The notes under the pieces were generated by a model. The model was not told the DNA's origin. It searched no databases and saw only the letters and a list, made by a program, of their open reading frames with translations. The translations under genes were made by a program, and so were the position numbers. A stretch of 36,349 bases of DNA from Robiginitomaculum sp. Lineage in GTDB: Bacteria > Pseudomonadota > Alphaproteobacteria > Caulobacterales > Maricaulaceae. The stretch lies in the NCBI GenBank assembly GCA_021776595.1, contig JAJFFP010000049.1:1-36349 (forward strand), in the 5' to 3' direction. Positions within the stretch are counted from its first letter, which is position 1; every line of letters starts with the position of its first letter. Below, one piece after another: positions 18,430 through 25,528 of the stretch.

Positions 18430-19830
18430 ATGGCGGCACCTATGGCTGAAAATACAGGTCACGAGCAGTGGTCATCGCGCATTGGATTTTTGATGGCGGC
18501 GGTGGGTTCTTCCGTTGGCCTGGGTAATCTATGGCGATTTTCCGCAGAAGCCGGACAAAATGGCGGCGGCGCCTTTGTGCTGATATATCTCTTGTGCGTT
18601 GCTTTTATTGGCGTTCCAGTGCTGATGAGTGAATATGTGATCGGTCGGGGCAGCTCCAAGGCCAGCGCTGTGCAGTCCGTTACGGATCTTGCAGAGCAAT
18701 CCGGGGGCAGCCGCGCCTGGAGCCTGCTGGCATGGATTGGTATGATTGCCGCCTTTATGGTGGTCTGTTTCTACAGCTCGGTGGCCGGCTGGGTGCTGGC
18801 CTATATTCCAAAATTTCTTTTTGGCGCCTTTAACGGACAGGAACCCAAGGAAATTGCTGCGCAGTTCGGTGCATTGATTGGTAATCCGATGGCGGTAATC
18901 CCTTATTTCACTGCCTTTGTCATCCTGACCACCTGGCTGGTTTCGCGCGGGGTTAACCGGGGCATTGAGTGGGCTTCAACATTTCTGATGCCAATTTTCT
19001 TTATGCTATTGGCGGCGCTGGCCATCTACAGTCTGGTTTCAGGGTTTGGTACGCAAGTGGAAATTGATGGCAAAATGGTCAATGCCGGAGGCTATGCGCT
19101 GACCTGGCTGTTCCAACCAGATTTCAGCAAAGTCACCCCCGGTGTTGTGACCAGCGCTTTGGGGCAGGCATTTTTCTCCATTGGTATCGGCAGCGCCATT
19201 ATGATTACCTATGGTTCCTATCTGAAGCACGGGGTTAATATTCCCAAATCGGCGGCCATTGTGGCGCTCACCGATACTGGCGTGGCGCTGATCGCCGGCA
19301 TGGCCATATTTCCGATTGTGTTTGCCCACGGCCTGTCAGCAACCGCAGGTGCCGGTCTTTTCTTCCAGACCCTCCCCGTGGCACTGGTCAGTGCGCCTGG
19401 TGGTCAATATATCGGCACGGCCTTCTTCTTGCTGGCCATATTTGCGGCGGTGACTTCATCGATCTCCCTGCTGGAGGTGAGCGCCGCCTGGGTGATTGAT
19501 AAAACCGGGGTAACTCGACCAGTGGCGGCCTGGGGGCTTGGCCTTCTCATGTGGGGTGTCGGCCTTCGCACCGTATATTCACAGAAATTCTTTGGCTTTC
19601 TGGACAGCACCACCGGCACCCTCATGTTACCGGTGTCGGGTCTGATGGTGGTCTTGTTTGTTGGTTGGCGCCTGAATAAGTCAGTCTTAGCCAGGGAACT
19701 GGAAGGCACGTCGGCGGGTATGATCGCCTTGCTGATGTTCCTGGTGCGCTTTGTCGCCCCGATTGCGGTGGCGCTCATCCTGATTTCCGGGGTTGCGCAG
19801 AAATATTTTCATGTCTCCCTGTTTGGGTAG
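18430..19830 (+). CDS. Sodium-dependent transporter of the neurotransmitter:sodium symporter (NSS/SNF) family
   Basis: The 466-residue protein has 11-12 membrane segments and the unwound first-helix signature: RIGFLMAAVGSSVGLGNLWRF (about 13-33) followed by GQNGGGAF, which in LeuT-type carriers form the Na+ and substrate sites. It would import an amino acid or related small molecule with Na+. ATG 18430 is chosen because GAGGGA (18421-18426) lies just upstream and the protein then starts at the usual place. queF begins directly after its TAG. Substrate cannot be predicted. It is divergent from the hybrid kinase. Confidence 0.92.
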   Translation: MAAPMAENTGHEQWSSRIGFLMAAVGSSVGLGNLWRFSAEAGQNGGGAFVLIYLLCVAFIGVPVLMSEYVIGRGSSKASAVQSVTDLAEQSGGSRAWSLLAWIGMIAAFMVVCFYSSVAGWVLAYIPKFLFGAFNGQEPKEIAAQFGALIGNPMAVIPYFTAFVILTTWLVSRGVNRGIEWASTFLMPIFFMLLAALAIYSLVSGFGTQVEIDGKMVNAGGYALTWLFQPDFSKVTPGVVTSALGQAFFSIGIGSAIMITYGSYLKHGVNIPKSAAIVALTDTGVALIAGMAIFPIVFAHGLSATAGAGLFFQTLPVALVSAPGGQYIGTAFFLLAIFAAVTSSISLLEVSAAWVIDKTGVTRPVAAWGLGLLMWGVGLRTVYSQKFFGFLDSTTGTLMLPVSGLMVVLFVGWRLNKSVLARELEGTSAGMIALLMFLVRFVAPIAVALILISGVAQKYFHVSLFG

Positions 19831-20301
19831 ATGCGTATGGGCGATGCAGGCACAGAAAATCTGACGCAGCTTGGCGGGGCCAGTGCCCTGCCGACCTCAC
19901 CGGATGAGGCGGTGCTGGAAAAGGTGCAGAACCCGGTTATGGGCGAGCCATATCTGGTGCGCTTTGCCGTGCCCGAATTTACCTCGCTTTGTCCGGTGAC
20001 GGGCCAACCGGACTTTGCCCATCTGGTGATTGATTACGCCCCGGATAAATGGATTGTCGAGAGCAAATCCCTGAAGCTGTATCTGGGCTCGTTTCGCAAT
20101 CATGGTGCTTTTCACGAGGCCTGCACGGTGATGATCGGCCAACGTCTGGTGGATGAGATCAAGCCAAAATGGCTGCGTATTGGCGGCTATTGGTATCCGC
20201 GCGGCGGCATACCCATTGACGTATTTTACCAGCACGGCAAGGCACCCGAAGGCCTGTGGGTGCCAGATCAGGGGGTTCAGCCTTATCGGGGTAGAGGGTA
20301 A
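19831..20301 (+). CDS. queF: NADPH-dependent 7-cyano-7-deazaguanine reductase QueF
   Basis: The 156-residue protein is a unimodular (type I) QueF that reduces preQ0 to preQ1 in queuosine biosynthesis. It has catalytic Cys54 in [14 protein letters not shown], Asp61, the substrate motif [16 protein letters not shown] (77-92) and His95-Glu96. The ATG at 19831 touches the TAG of the symporter gene; a second in-frame ATG at 19837 is equally possible because neither has a good Shine-Dalgarno, suggesting translational coupling. The convergent DUF3126 gene ends 6 nt away. Confidence 0.95.
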   Translation: MRMGDAGTENLTQLGGASALPTSPDEAVLEKVQNPVMGEPYLVRFAVPEFTSLCPVTGQPDFAHLVIDYAPDKWIVESKSLKLYLGSFRNHGAFHEACTVMIGQRLVDEIKPKWLRIGGYWYPRGGIPIDVFYQHGKAPEGLWVPDQGVQPYRGRG

Positions 20302-20307
20302 GAAGCG

Positions 20308-20523
20308 TCAGGCTTCGTCCAGGTCAATGGCCAGAATGGCCATATCCAGATTGTAGGATATATCGGTTGGATCCTCATCATCCTTGAACAAAAGGGCGAA
20401 GAATTCTTCGCCAATATAGGCCTCGACGGAATCCTCTTTTTTACCACGGCGGCGCAAGGTTATGGCCGGGTTCACTTTCTTGCACAGATAATCCTGCAGG
20501 CGTGTGATTTCGTCATTGGTCAT
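20308..20523 (-). CDS. DUF3126 family small protein
   Basis: This acidic 71-residue protein begins MTNDEITRLQDYLCKK and ends with DMAILAIDLDEA; the pattern (TRLQ-YL near the start, YIGEEF-LLFKDDED in the middle, SYN--MAIL at the end) matches DUF3126, a family of about 70 residues found in alphaproteobacteria. ATG 20523 is preferred over an in-frame ATG at 20538 because GGAGAG lies 6-7 nt upstream. It follows cysE on the same strand, 62 nt after the cysE stop. Function is unknown. Confidence 0.85.
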   Translation of the reverse strand: MTNDEITRLQDYLCKKVNPAITLRRRGKKEDSVEAYIGEEFFALLFKDDEDPTDISYNLDMAILAIDLDEA

Positions 20524-20585
20524 GGGGCTCTCCGGCACCGATGGGAATCATTGAAAAATAAGGATAAGGCCAGCGCCGCGCCGCT

Positions 20586-21395
20586 TCAATCCTCTTCCAG
20601 CATGTGGTTCATACTTTTTGCCGGCTCCGGGCAACATTCGCCAACCGGTTTGGCCGGGATGCCCGCCACGGTGCAGCGCGGCGGCACGTCCTTGAGCACC
20701 ACTGAGCAGGCCGCAATACGTGCATGATCACCAACCGTTATATTACCCAGCACCTTGGCGCCGGCACCAACCAGTACCCCGTCCCTGATTTTTGGATGGC
20801 GATCGCCGCGCTCAGACCCGGTGCCGCCCAGGGTAACATCTTGCATAATGGAAACATCATTGCCAACTTGCGCGGTTTCTCCAATGACAATACCGGTGGC
20901 ATGATCCATCATAATCCCTGAGCCGATTTTGGTCGCCGGATGAATATCCACCGCGAATAATTCCGATACCCGGCTTTGCATATAAAGTGCCAGGGTTTGG
21001 CGTTCATCATGCCATAATTGATGGGCGATGCGTTGTGCCTGTAGTGCCAGAAAACCCTTATAAAATAAAAATGGCTGGATCAGCCCCTTGCAGGCGGGAT
21101 CGCGGTCCATAACGGCCAGTGCATCGGCCGCCACTTTTTTGATGATGCCGGGGTCATCATGCAACGCCTGATCACAGATCTCGCGCACTTGCATGATATT
21201 CATGTTTTCGCCGCCAATTTTTGTGGCCAGCAAATAAGAAAGCGCATCTTCCAGACGGTCATGATTAAGGATGACGGCGTGTAGCATGGAGGCCAGAACA
21301 GGTTCTCCCGCCGCCACCGTGGCCGCTTCTACCCGCAGGCGTGACCAGACCGGGCTTTCGCCCTTTTTATTGGAAATCTCGACAATATGGGCCAT
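20586..21395 (-). CDS. cysE: Serine O-acetyltransferase CysE
   Basis: The 269-residue protein makes O-acetylserine from serine and acetyl-CoA, the first step of cysteine synthesis. It has the N-terminal helical SATase domain (about 1-140) and a left-handed beta-helix of hexapeptide repeats, with DIHPATKIGSGIMMDHATGI and VGNDVSIMQDVTLGGTG holding the catalytic Asp and His. A near-consensus AGGAG precedes the ATG. It is 68 nt downstream of the MFS gene. The C-terminal tail ends in acidic residues and not the usual Ile; in many SATases the C-terminal Ile docks into cysteine synthase, so that interaction may be absent or different here. Confidence 0.95.
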   Translation of the reverse strand: MAHIVEISNKKGESPVWSRLRVEAATVAAGEPVLASMLHAVILNHDRLEDALSYLLATKIGGENMNIMQVREICDQALHDDPGIIKKVAADALAVMDRDPACKGLIQPFLFYKGFLALQAQRIAHQLWHDERQTLALYMQSRVSELFAVDIHPATKIGSGIMMDHATGIVIGETAQVGNDVSIMQDVTLGGTGSERGDRHPKIRDGVLVGAGAKVLGNITVGDHARIAACSVVLKDVPPRCTVAGIPAKPVGECCPEPAKSMNHMLEED

Positions 21396-21411
21396 GAATA
21401 TCTCCTTTTTT

Positions 21412-21421
21412 CCTATATAGG
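21412..21421. repeat. 10-bp perfect palindrome upstream of cysE
   Basis: CCTATATAGG lies just upstream of the cysE ribosome site, in the 68-nt spacer after the MFS gene. It could overlap a -10 element or be an operator half; no matching -35 was found at 16-18 bp, so it is listed only as a sequence feature. Confidence 0.3.
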
Positions 21422-21463
21422 GCAGATGCGCGGTAATAACAGGGGGGTATTTTCACAATCAGG

Positions 21464-22708
21464 TTATGATCTTTTTTCCGGTGCCAGATAAAGGCGCGAT
21501 ACGGCGGAGAAATCCGGCAAAAAGGCAATCAGCAAGGTGCCGCCAATCATAATGCCGATCACAATATTGATAGCCATCACATAACTACCGCCAAGATCAA
21601 AGGCCACATCCATCAGCACCGGAAAAAACCCATTGGTCAGGGCGATAATACCATAGATCAGGCCGGAAATTTTGCCATAGGCCTTGAGGCCGAAATAACG
21701 TGACAGGCAAAACGGCAGCAAGCCAAATTCTGTGCCCATGCCCAATCCCATCAGCGCCCCGGCCAGCAGCAGGGTGGAGCTCTGGCTGGCGGTCATCAGC
21801 AATGGCAGGCCCAGAACCGGGATAAAAAAGAACGGGGCGATCAGATTGGGTTTGCGAAAATGGTCCAGCAAAAACCCGGTGCCGATCTGTCCAAATACGG
21901 TAAAGAGCGCAAAGATGGACAACACGCTGGTGGCTGATGTTACGGCGAAGCCCCGGTCCATCAAAATCGGCACGATATGGGTGAAAACCGCCAGCATACA
22001 GCCAGAACACACGGAAATGGCCAGCAATACCATCCAGAAAGCGCGGGTTCTGATCGCTTCCCTTAACAACAATCCCGGTATTTCGGCGACGCCTTTTTTG
22101 CGCATATGAGTTTTGGGCGGTAACGGGTCTGGCGGGTTTTTCAAAAATAAAAATATGGCTGGCAGGCCAATTACCAGCACCAGCAAGGCAATGGCCTGGT
22201 AGGTGGTGCGCCAGTCATTACCTTTAAGCACAAAGACCGCAAATAGCGGCATGAGCGTGCTGCCTACCCCATAGCCAACGCCACTGATTATGCCCAGAAA
22301 AAATCCGCGATAACGGTCGAACCAGCCGGCAATAATTTTAGTAAAGAGGATCGGCCCAAGCACGGAACCGCTCAAACCTGCAAACACAAAGGCGGCGTAA
22401 AACTCGGTAATGTTACGCGTCAGGGAAACCGCAAATAATGCGGCCACAAAAACAAGATGGCCAATGAGAATAACAATGCGGGCACCATATTTATCTGCCA
22501 GATGACCAATCACCGGGTAAATCAGGGCGCTACAGATGGCCAGAATGAAAAAGACAAAGGAAATGCTGGTTCTTGGCAGATTAAATTCCTGGGCAATCGG
22601 CACCAGCACCAGGCCAAGAATGGCGACGATGGTTGAGGTGATGCCTATGGCCGTGCCAATGGTGGAGGCCAAAACCACGCCAGCCGGTTTTGAGATGAGT
22701 TTATCCAT
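21464..22708 (-). CDS. Major facilitator superfamily transporter, probable organic-anion carrier
   Basis: The 414-residue protein has 12 predicted membrane segments, with the MFS loop 2-3 signature region GHLADKYGARIVI and the related LDHFRKPN segment in the second half. Overall pattern resembles the monocarboxylate/oxalate-formate (MCT, OxlT) branch of MFS, but the substrate is not determined. GGAAGA precedes the ATG by about 9 nt. It begins at the edge of the 784-nt gene-free repeat region, so its promoter should lie within 22709-22870. cysE follows and could be co-transcribed. Confidence 0.88.
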   Translation of the reverse strand: MDKLISKPAGVVLASTIGTAIGITSTIVAILGLVLVPIAQEFNLPRTSISFVFFILAICSALIYPVIGHLADKYGARIVILIGHLVFVAALFAVSLTRNITEFYAAFVFAGLSGSVLGPILFTKIIAGWFDRYRGFFLGIISGVGYGVGSTLMPLFAVFVLKGNDWRTTYQAIALLVLVIGLPAIFLFLKNPPDPLPPKTHMRKKGVAEIPGLLLREAIRTRAFWMVLLAISVCSGCMLAVFTHIVPILMDRGFAVTSATSVLSIFALFTVFGQIGTGFLLDHFRKPNLIAPFFFIPVLGLPLLMTASQSSTLLLAGALMGLGMGTEFGLLPFCLSRYFGLKAYGKISGLIYGIIALTNGFFPVLMDVAFDLGGSYVMAINIVIGIMIGGTLLIAFLPDFSAVSRLYLAPEKRS

Positions 22709-22872
22709 CTGCCCGTATCTTCCTTAACAGCGAAAAGCCTTATGGCGCAAAACCACGGGCAATGAGAGCAATTTGTGCAGTTTTGAGTTTAATAGTTCAT
22801 CGTTCCTCATACTGGCCAGCCAGCGGATAAGAATGGAAATCCTGTATATGATTAGCCTGCAGCAGGCCAGCC

Positions 22873-22891
22873 GAAAGATGGGCCTGTCGAA
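22873..22891 (-). repeat. Probable fragment of the REP-like element
   Basis: CCTGTCGAAGCATGGATG resembles the right arm of the copy at 22988-23027 (CCCTCGAAACATGGAGG in plus orientation). It looks like a truncated third copy. It is followed by overlapping small hairpins (GGATG/CATCC and ACACC/GGTGT). Confidence 0.4.
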
Positions 22892-22921
22892 GCATGGATG
22901 ACACCATCCGGGTGTGCGATT

Positions 22922-22964
22922 CTCCATCCTTCGAGATGATTGCTACGCAATCCCTCAGGATGAG
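22922..22964 (+). repeat. REP-like palindromic element, copy 1
   Basis: A stem-loop of about 14 bp: CATCCT (22925-22930) pairs with AGGATG (22957-22962), GAG with CTC, and ATTGC with GCAAT around triloop TAC (22939-22951). The flanks CTCCAT..TTCGAG and CCTCA..ATGAG are shared with the inverted copy at 22988-23027. Elements of this CATCCTTCGAG/CTCAGGATGAG type recur between genes in many alphaproteobacterial genomes. Confidence 0.8.
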
Positions 22965-22987
22965 ACCATAGAAAGTATAATAACCAC

Positions 22988-23027
22988 CTCATGTTGAGGC
23001 GGCGCGCAGCGCCCTCGAAACATGGAG
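22988..23027 (-). repeat. REP-like palindromic element, copy 2 (inverted)
   Basis: Read on the minus strand it starts CTCCATGTTTCGAG and ends CCTCAACATGAG. CATGTT (22990-22995) pairs with AACATG (23019-23024), GAG with CTC, and GGCGC with GCGCC around a 3-nt loop (23001-23013). The topology, including the 2-nt bulge beside GAG, is the same as copy 1, with base pairs replaced by other base pairs. Confidence 0.8.
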
Positions 23028-23124
23028 GGCAAATTGCCACTAATATACCCTGCAAGCGCCAGCGTTGGACAAGAGTAGGTAATCCTCCGTGTTTGAAAAC
23101 AGGACACGGCCAGGAAACCAGCCG

Positions 23125-23169
23125 CTTTCCTCTCCCTTGAGGGAGAAGAGTAAGATGAGGGGATGGGGC
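23125..23169 (-). repeat. CTCTCCC-type inverted element, left copy
   Basis: It contains CTCTCCCTTGAGGGAG (hairpin CTCCC/GGGAG with a TTGA loop) and then GATGAGGGGATGGGGC. Read on the minus strand it starts GCCCCATCCCCTCA, matching the start of the right copy (GCCCCTCACCCC). Confidence 0.65.
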
Positions 23170-23209
23170 GTTATAAGGCATACTATGCAGTTGCGTTTAT
23201 CAACTCACA

Positions 23210-23260
23210 AGCCCCTCACCCCGGCCCTCTCCCGCTTTCCTCTTGGGGGAGAGAGGGAGT
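23210..23260 (+). repeat. CTCTCCC-type inverted element, right copy
   Basis: It begins AGCCCCTCACCCCGGCC, continues with CTCTCCC and closes with GGGGGAGAGAGGGAG, giving an internal CTCTCCC/GGGAGAG hairpin. With the left copy it makes a large inverted pair around about 40 nt. Such CCCTCACCC..CTCTCCC elements are common intergenic repeats in proteobacteria. Confidence 0.65.
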
Positions 23261-23307
23261 TATCCCGTGCATAGACTGACAAGGGACACTTTGAGGGTCA
23301 CAACTAC

Positions 23308-23407
23308 CCCTTAATGACCCTCACACTGACCCTGAAATGCCCCTAAAGTGACCCTTATCGCCCTTTTATGGACCCTTAAATCAGGCTTATTGACCCTTAT
23401 TGGCCCT
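23308..23407 (+). repeat. Helically spaced array of TGACCCTTA-like motifs
   Basis: CCCT begins at 23308, 23318, 23330, 23341, 23352, 23361, 23373, 23393 and 23404, with a degenerate GGCT at 23384. The ten positions are 9-12 bp apart, mean 10.7 bp, one DNA helical turn. The best units read TGACCCTTA(T); flanking bases are A/T-rich. An inverted AGGGTCA lies just left at 23294-23300. On the other strand this is a series of GGG runs separated by 6-9 nt. Confidence 0.75.
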
Positions 23408-23433
23408 GTGTTTTTTGGGGGTTACCCATAATT

Positions 23434-23462
23434 TTCACCGCCTACGCAAAGCCGCGTATAAT
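23434..23462 (+). promoter_or_regulatory. Possible sigma70-type promoter antisense to pyrF
   Basis: TTCACC (23434-23439), a 17-nt spacer and a perfect TATAAT (23457-23462) point toward the 3' end of pyrF. No plus-strand gene follows for about 10 kb, so any product would be a non-coding or antisense RNA. The -35 match is 4 of 6; chance is quite possible. Confidence 0.2.
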
Positions 23463-23498
23463 GGGGCCATTTGAAAAGGGAAAACCCTTGTATTATAC
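23456..23498. repeat. Nested palindrome at the end of pyrF, possible weak terminator
   Basis: Outer arms GTATAAT (23456-23462) and ATTATAC (23492-23498) match perfectly; inside them AAGGG (23476-23480) and CCCTT (23485-23489) close an AAAA loop. The right outer arm covers the pyrF stop codon. On the minus strand the inner hairpin is followed only by TTC, so an intrinsic terminator for pyrF would be weak. Confidence 0.4.
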
Positions 23499-24359
23499 GT
23501 TTTGTGCTGCCCGTAATTCATCATGGGCTTTTTGCAAACCGGCATCAAACAGGTTTTCCCATTGGGTTATGCTCCCGGCTTCATAGGCCCCCGATGGAAA
23601 GAGCACACCGCGTGAGGCGTTTACCACCACCCCCTGGCCATCACGAGATGCCGCCAGGGCGTCTTTGGCACTGGCGCCTTGTGCGCCATAGCCTGGCACC
23701 AAAAACGGGCTGTGCGGTAAGGTGAGACGCAGCTTTCGTGCTTCATTAGGGGCCGTAGCACCTACCACCGCCAACAGGGATGACCAGCCACTGAGCGCTC
23801 CCCGACGTTCGCAGGCAAAAGGGGCCAGGGCTTGGGCAATATGCTGGTAAAGCGGCTGATCTTGTATTTGAAGGTCCTCAAAATCGGCAGCTCCCGGATT
23901 TGAGGTGCGCACCAGCACAATAATGCCTTTGTCCCTGTCATCAGCCATGTTCAAAAATGGCTCCAGCGTGTCCATGCCCATATAAGGATTAACCGTTATA
24001 GCATCACATTTCACCCAGGCATCCGGCCCCAAAAAAGCGGCGGCATAGGCACTGGCGGTGGAGCCTATATCACCGCGCTTGGCGTCCATAAGCACGATCA
24101 GGCCGCGCGCTTTGGCAACTGCACAAAGGCGAGCCAGAACCCGTAATCCATCCGGGCCATAGCGTTCAAAAAAAGCAATTTGCGGCTTTATAATTCCACA
24201 GTGCCCTTCAAGGCGTGTCAGCACCGCCATGAAAAAGGCTTCTATGCCGGGAAGGCCATTGCCAAAAATTGGCGGAATACGGTTTGGGTGTGGATCCAGT
24301 CCAACACATAACGGGCCATTTACAGCCAGTGCCTTTGCCAATTGGTCGCCAAAGTGCAT
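23493..24359 (-). CDS. pyrF: Orotidine 5'-phosphate decarboxylase, type 2
   Basis: The 288-residue enzyme converts OMP to UMP. The type 2 OMPDC signature is clear: VGLDPHPNRIP near the N-terminus, catalytic VLMDAKRGDIGSTASAY with the Lys/Asp pair, and AVTVNPYMG-like substrate loop (DAITVNPYMGMD). Length is longer than E. coli PyrF (about 245), as expected of type 2. AAGGGGAA precedes the ATG. It is 30 nt downstream of the DUF4149 gene, so probably co-transcribed. Its stop lies within a palindrome at the edge of the repeat region. Confidence 0.94.
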   Translation of the reverse strand: MHFGDQLAKALAVNGPLCVGLDPHPNRIPPIFGNGLPGIEAFFMAVLTRLEGHCGIIKPQIAFFERYGPDGLRVLARLCAVAKARGLIVLMDAKRGDIGSTASAYAAAFLGPDAWVKCDAITVNPYMGMDTLEPFLNMADDRDKGIIVLVRTSNPGAADFEDLQIQDQPLYQHIAQALAPFACERRGALSGWSSLLAVVGATAPNEARKLRLTLPHSPFLVPGYGAQGASAKDALAASRDGQGVVVNASRGVLFPSGAYEAGSITQWENLFDAGLQKAHDELRAAQNV

Positions 24360-24389
24360 GTGATTCCCCTTAACGTGCGGGGCAGATAC

Positions 24390-24827
24390 TTATCCAAATG
24401 CCAGAAACCCGCAAGCGGCCAGCAGCGCCACATACTGCAGGGCGTTGGCCCGCACCGCCTGTCCACGGGCTTTGCGAAAGTCATGCAGGGCACTTTCATC
24501 ACCGGCGCGGGCGGCATCACGGGCCTTTTCCAGCGCTGGCGTGATCGACCAGCCGGCCCACAAAAATGCGCAGGCGGCGATGATTAAAATGGCGGCCCCC
24601 GGTGTTTCGTTACCAAAGGCGGAAAAGAGTGCCGCCGCCGCGCTGAGAATGGCAAACAGATCAAAGGCCCTTGGGAAAACTGCACGGCTAAGCAATAAAA
24701 CGGTTTTTGATGATCCGGCGCGCCCGGCAGCCGGGGCAACGAAAAACGCAAAAAACGACATGGCACCAAGAATGGCGGCGGTTAGAACCAGGGCAAGGGC
24801 GATCAATTCAGCTCTCCAGCGTATCAT
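24390..24827 (-). CDS. DUF4149-type small membrane protein
   Basis: The 145-residue protein has about four membrane segments (roughly 6-30, 50-70, 75-95, 127-144), with the family-like GAMSFFAFFVAP near the N-terminus and a charged cytosolic helix (about 100-125). This matches DUF4149 (TMEM205-like) in layout. The ATG has no strong Shine-Dalgarno. It sits between the DUF4167 gene and pyrF on the minus strand. Function unknown; I would treat the family call as likely rather than certain. Confidence 0.7.
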   Translation of the reverse strand: MIRWRAELIALALVLTAAILGAMSFFAFFVAPAAGRAGSSKTVLLLSRAVFPRAFDLFAILSAAAALFSAFGNETPGAAILIIAACAFLWAGWSITPALEKARDAARAGDESALHDFRKARGQAVRANALQYVALLAACGFLAFG

Positions 24828-24907
24828 TTCGACGCGCTTTTAAGATGATCGCGCCGCATCTGCCCGTTACAGAGCAAGACCCGCGCCGTTTGCGTTAATT
24901 CAGGCCT

Positions 24908-25528
24908 TCAAACGGAGCTTTCGTCGCCCATATCGGCGGGTTTGTCCTTTGTCTTGGCCTCTGCTGCCGGACGACGAACCCGGCGTCGCGGCGTGCGCGC
25001 AGGCTTGGCTGCTGTCGTTTCAGGTGCCGGTGATGCAGGCGCTTCAGGGATAGCCGCAGGAAGCACAATATCCAATGGGCCGGTGCCATTGGCACTTCTC
25101 TGCGTTGGCACAGGTGCCGCCGGTGCAACCTCTTTTGCCGGTTGGGTCGCAGGCGCAGCCTCTGCGGGTTGAGCTTGTGCAGATGCCTCCGTGGAGGTCT
25201 GACGTTCCTGTTGTTGCTGGGTCTTGCGCGCATCATATTGCGCCTGACGGGCGGCACGCTGGGCGGCCTGTTCTTCTTCGCGGGCTTCGCGCTGGACCTG
25301 TTGAACGTGCATTACCCGGTAATAGTGCTCAGCAAATTGCAGATAATTTTCGGCCATCACCCGATCGCCGGAAAGCGAGGCGTCGCGGGCCAGTTGCTGA
25401 TATTTCTCATAGATAGTGGAGGCGGCACCCCTGACTTTTACGCCAGGGCCATTGCTCTCCAAAGCACGATTGTTGTTTTGAGATTTATTGTGTGAGTTAT
25501 TCCGGCTACGGCCTCTTTGGCGTTTCAT
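24908..25528 (-). CDS. DUF4167-family protein, Arg/Asn-rich N-terminus
   Basis: The 206-residue protein starts MKRQRGRSRNNSHNKSQNNN, a basic, Asn-rich, RNA-binding-like tail. The conserved DUF4167 core follows (about 30-75: VRGAASTIYEKYQQLARDA, then YLQFAEHYYRV). A Glu/Gln/Arg-rich helix (about 80-110) and a Pro/Ala-rich, probably disordered C-terminus ending in basic RTPRRRVRRP complete it. ATG 25528 has AAGGA upstream; ATG 25558 is an alternative. Alphaproteobacterial genomes usually place this gene after prfA-prmC, as here. Function is unknown; RNA or ribosome association would be a guess from charge. Confidence 0.85.
   Translation of the reverse strand: MKRQRGRSRNNSHNKSQNNNRALESNGPGVKVRGAASTIYEKYQQLARDASLSGDRVMAENYLQFAEHYYRVMHVQQVQREAREEEQAAQRAARQAQYDARKTQQQQERQTSTEASAQAQPAEAAPATQPAKEVAPAAPVPTQRSANGTGPLDIVLPAAIPEAPASPAPETTAAKPARTPRRRVRRPAAEAKTKDKPADMGDESSV

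Larger units (their letters stand above)
22709..23492. other. 784-nt gene-free region built of palindromic and short tandem repeats
   Basis: This is the longest non-coding stretch in the window. In order it holds: the probable MFS promoter region (22709-22870); a repeat-arm fragment (22873-22891); two inverted copies of a hairpin element (22922-22964 and 22988-23027); a 6-bp hairpin (23087-23109, CCGTGT/ACACGG); an inverted pair of CTCTCCC-type elements (23125-23169 and 23210-23260); a helically spaced CCCT array (23308-23407); and a nested palindrome at the pyrF end. Short ORFs here, such as 22852-23181 minus and 23089-23274 plus, run through the repeats and show no protein-family features. 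Confidence 0.85.

Noticed and set aside
22724-23274. Short ORFs on both strands within the repeat-rich gap
   Set aside because: They run through palindromic repeats, lack ribosome sites and show no protein-family pattern.
22921-23410. CRISPR array
   Set aside because: Repeats are either single inverted pairs or 10-11 bp motifs without uniform spacers, and no cas gene is in the window.
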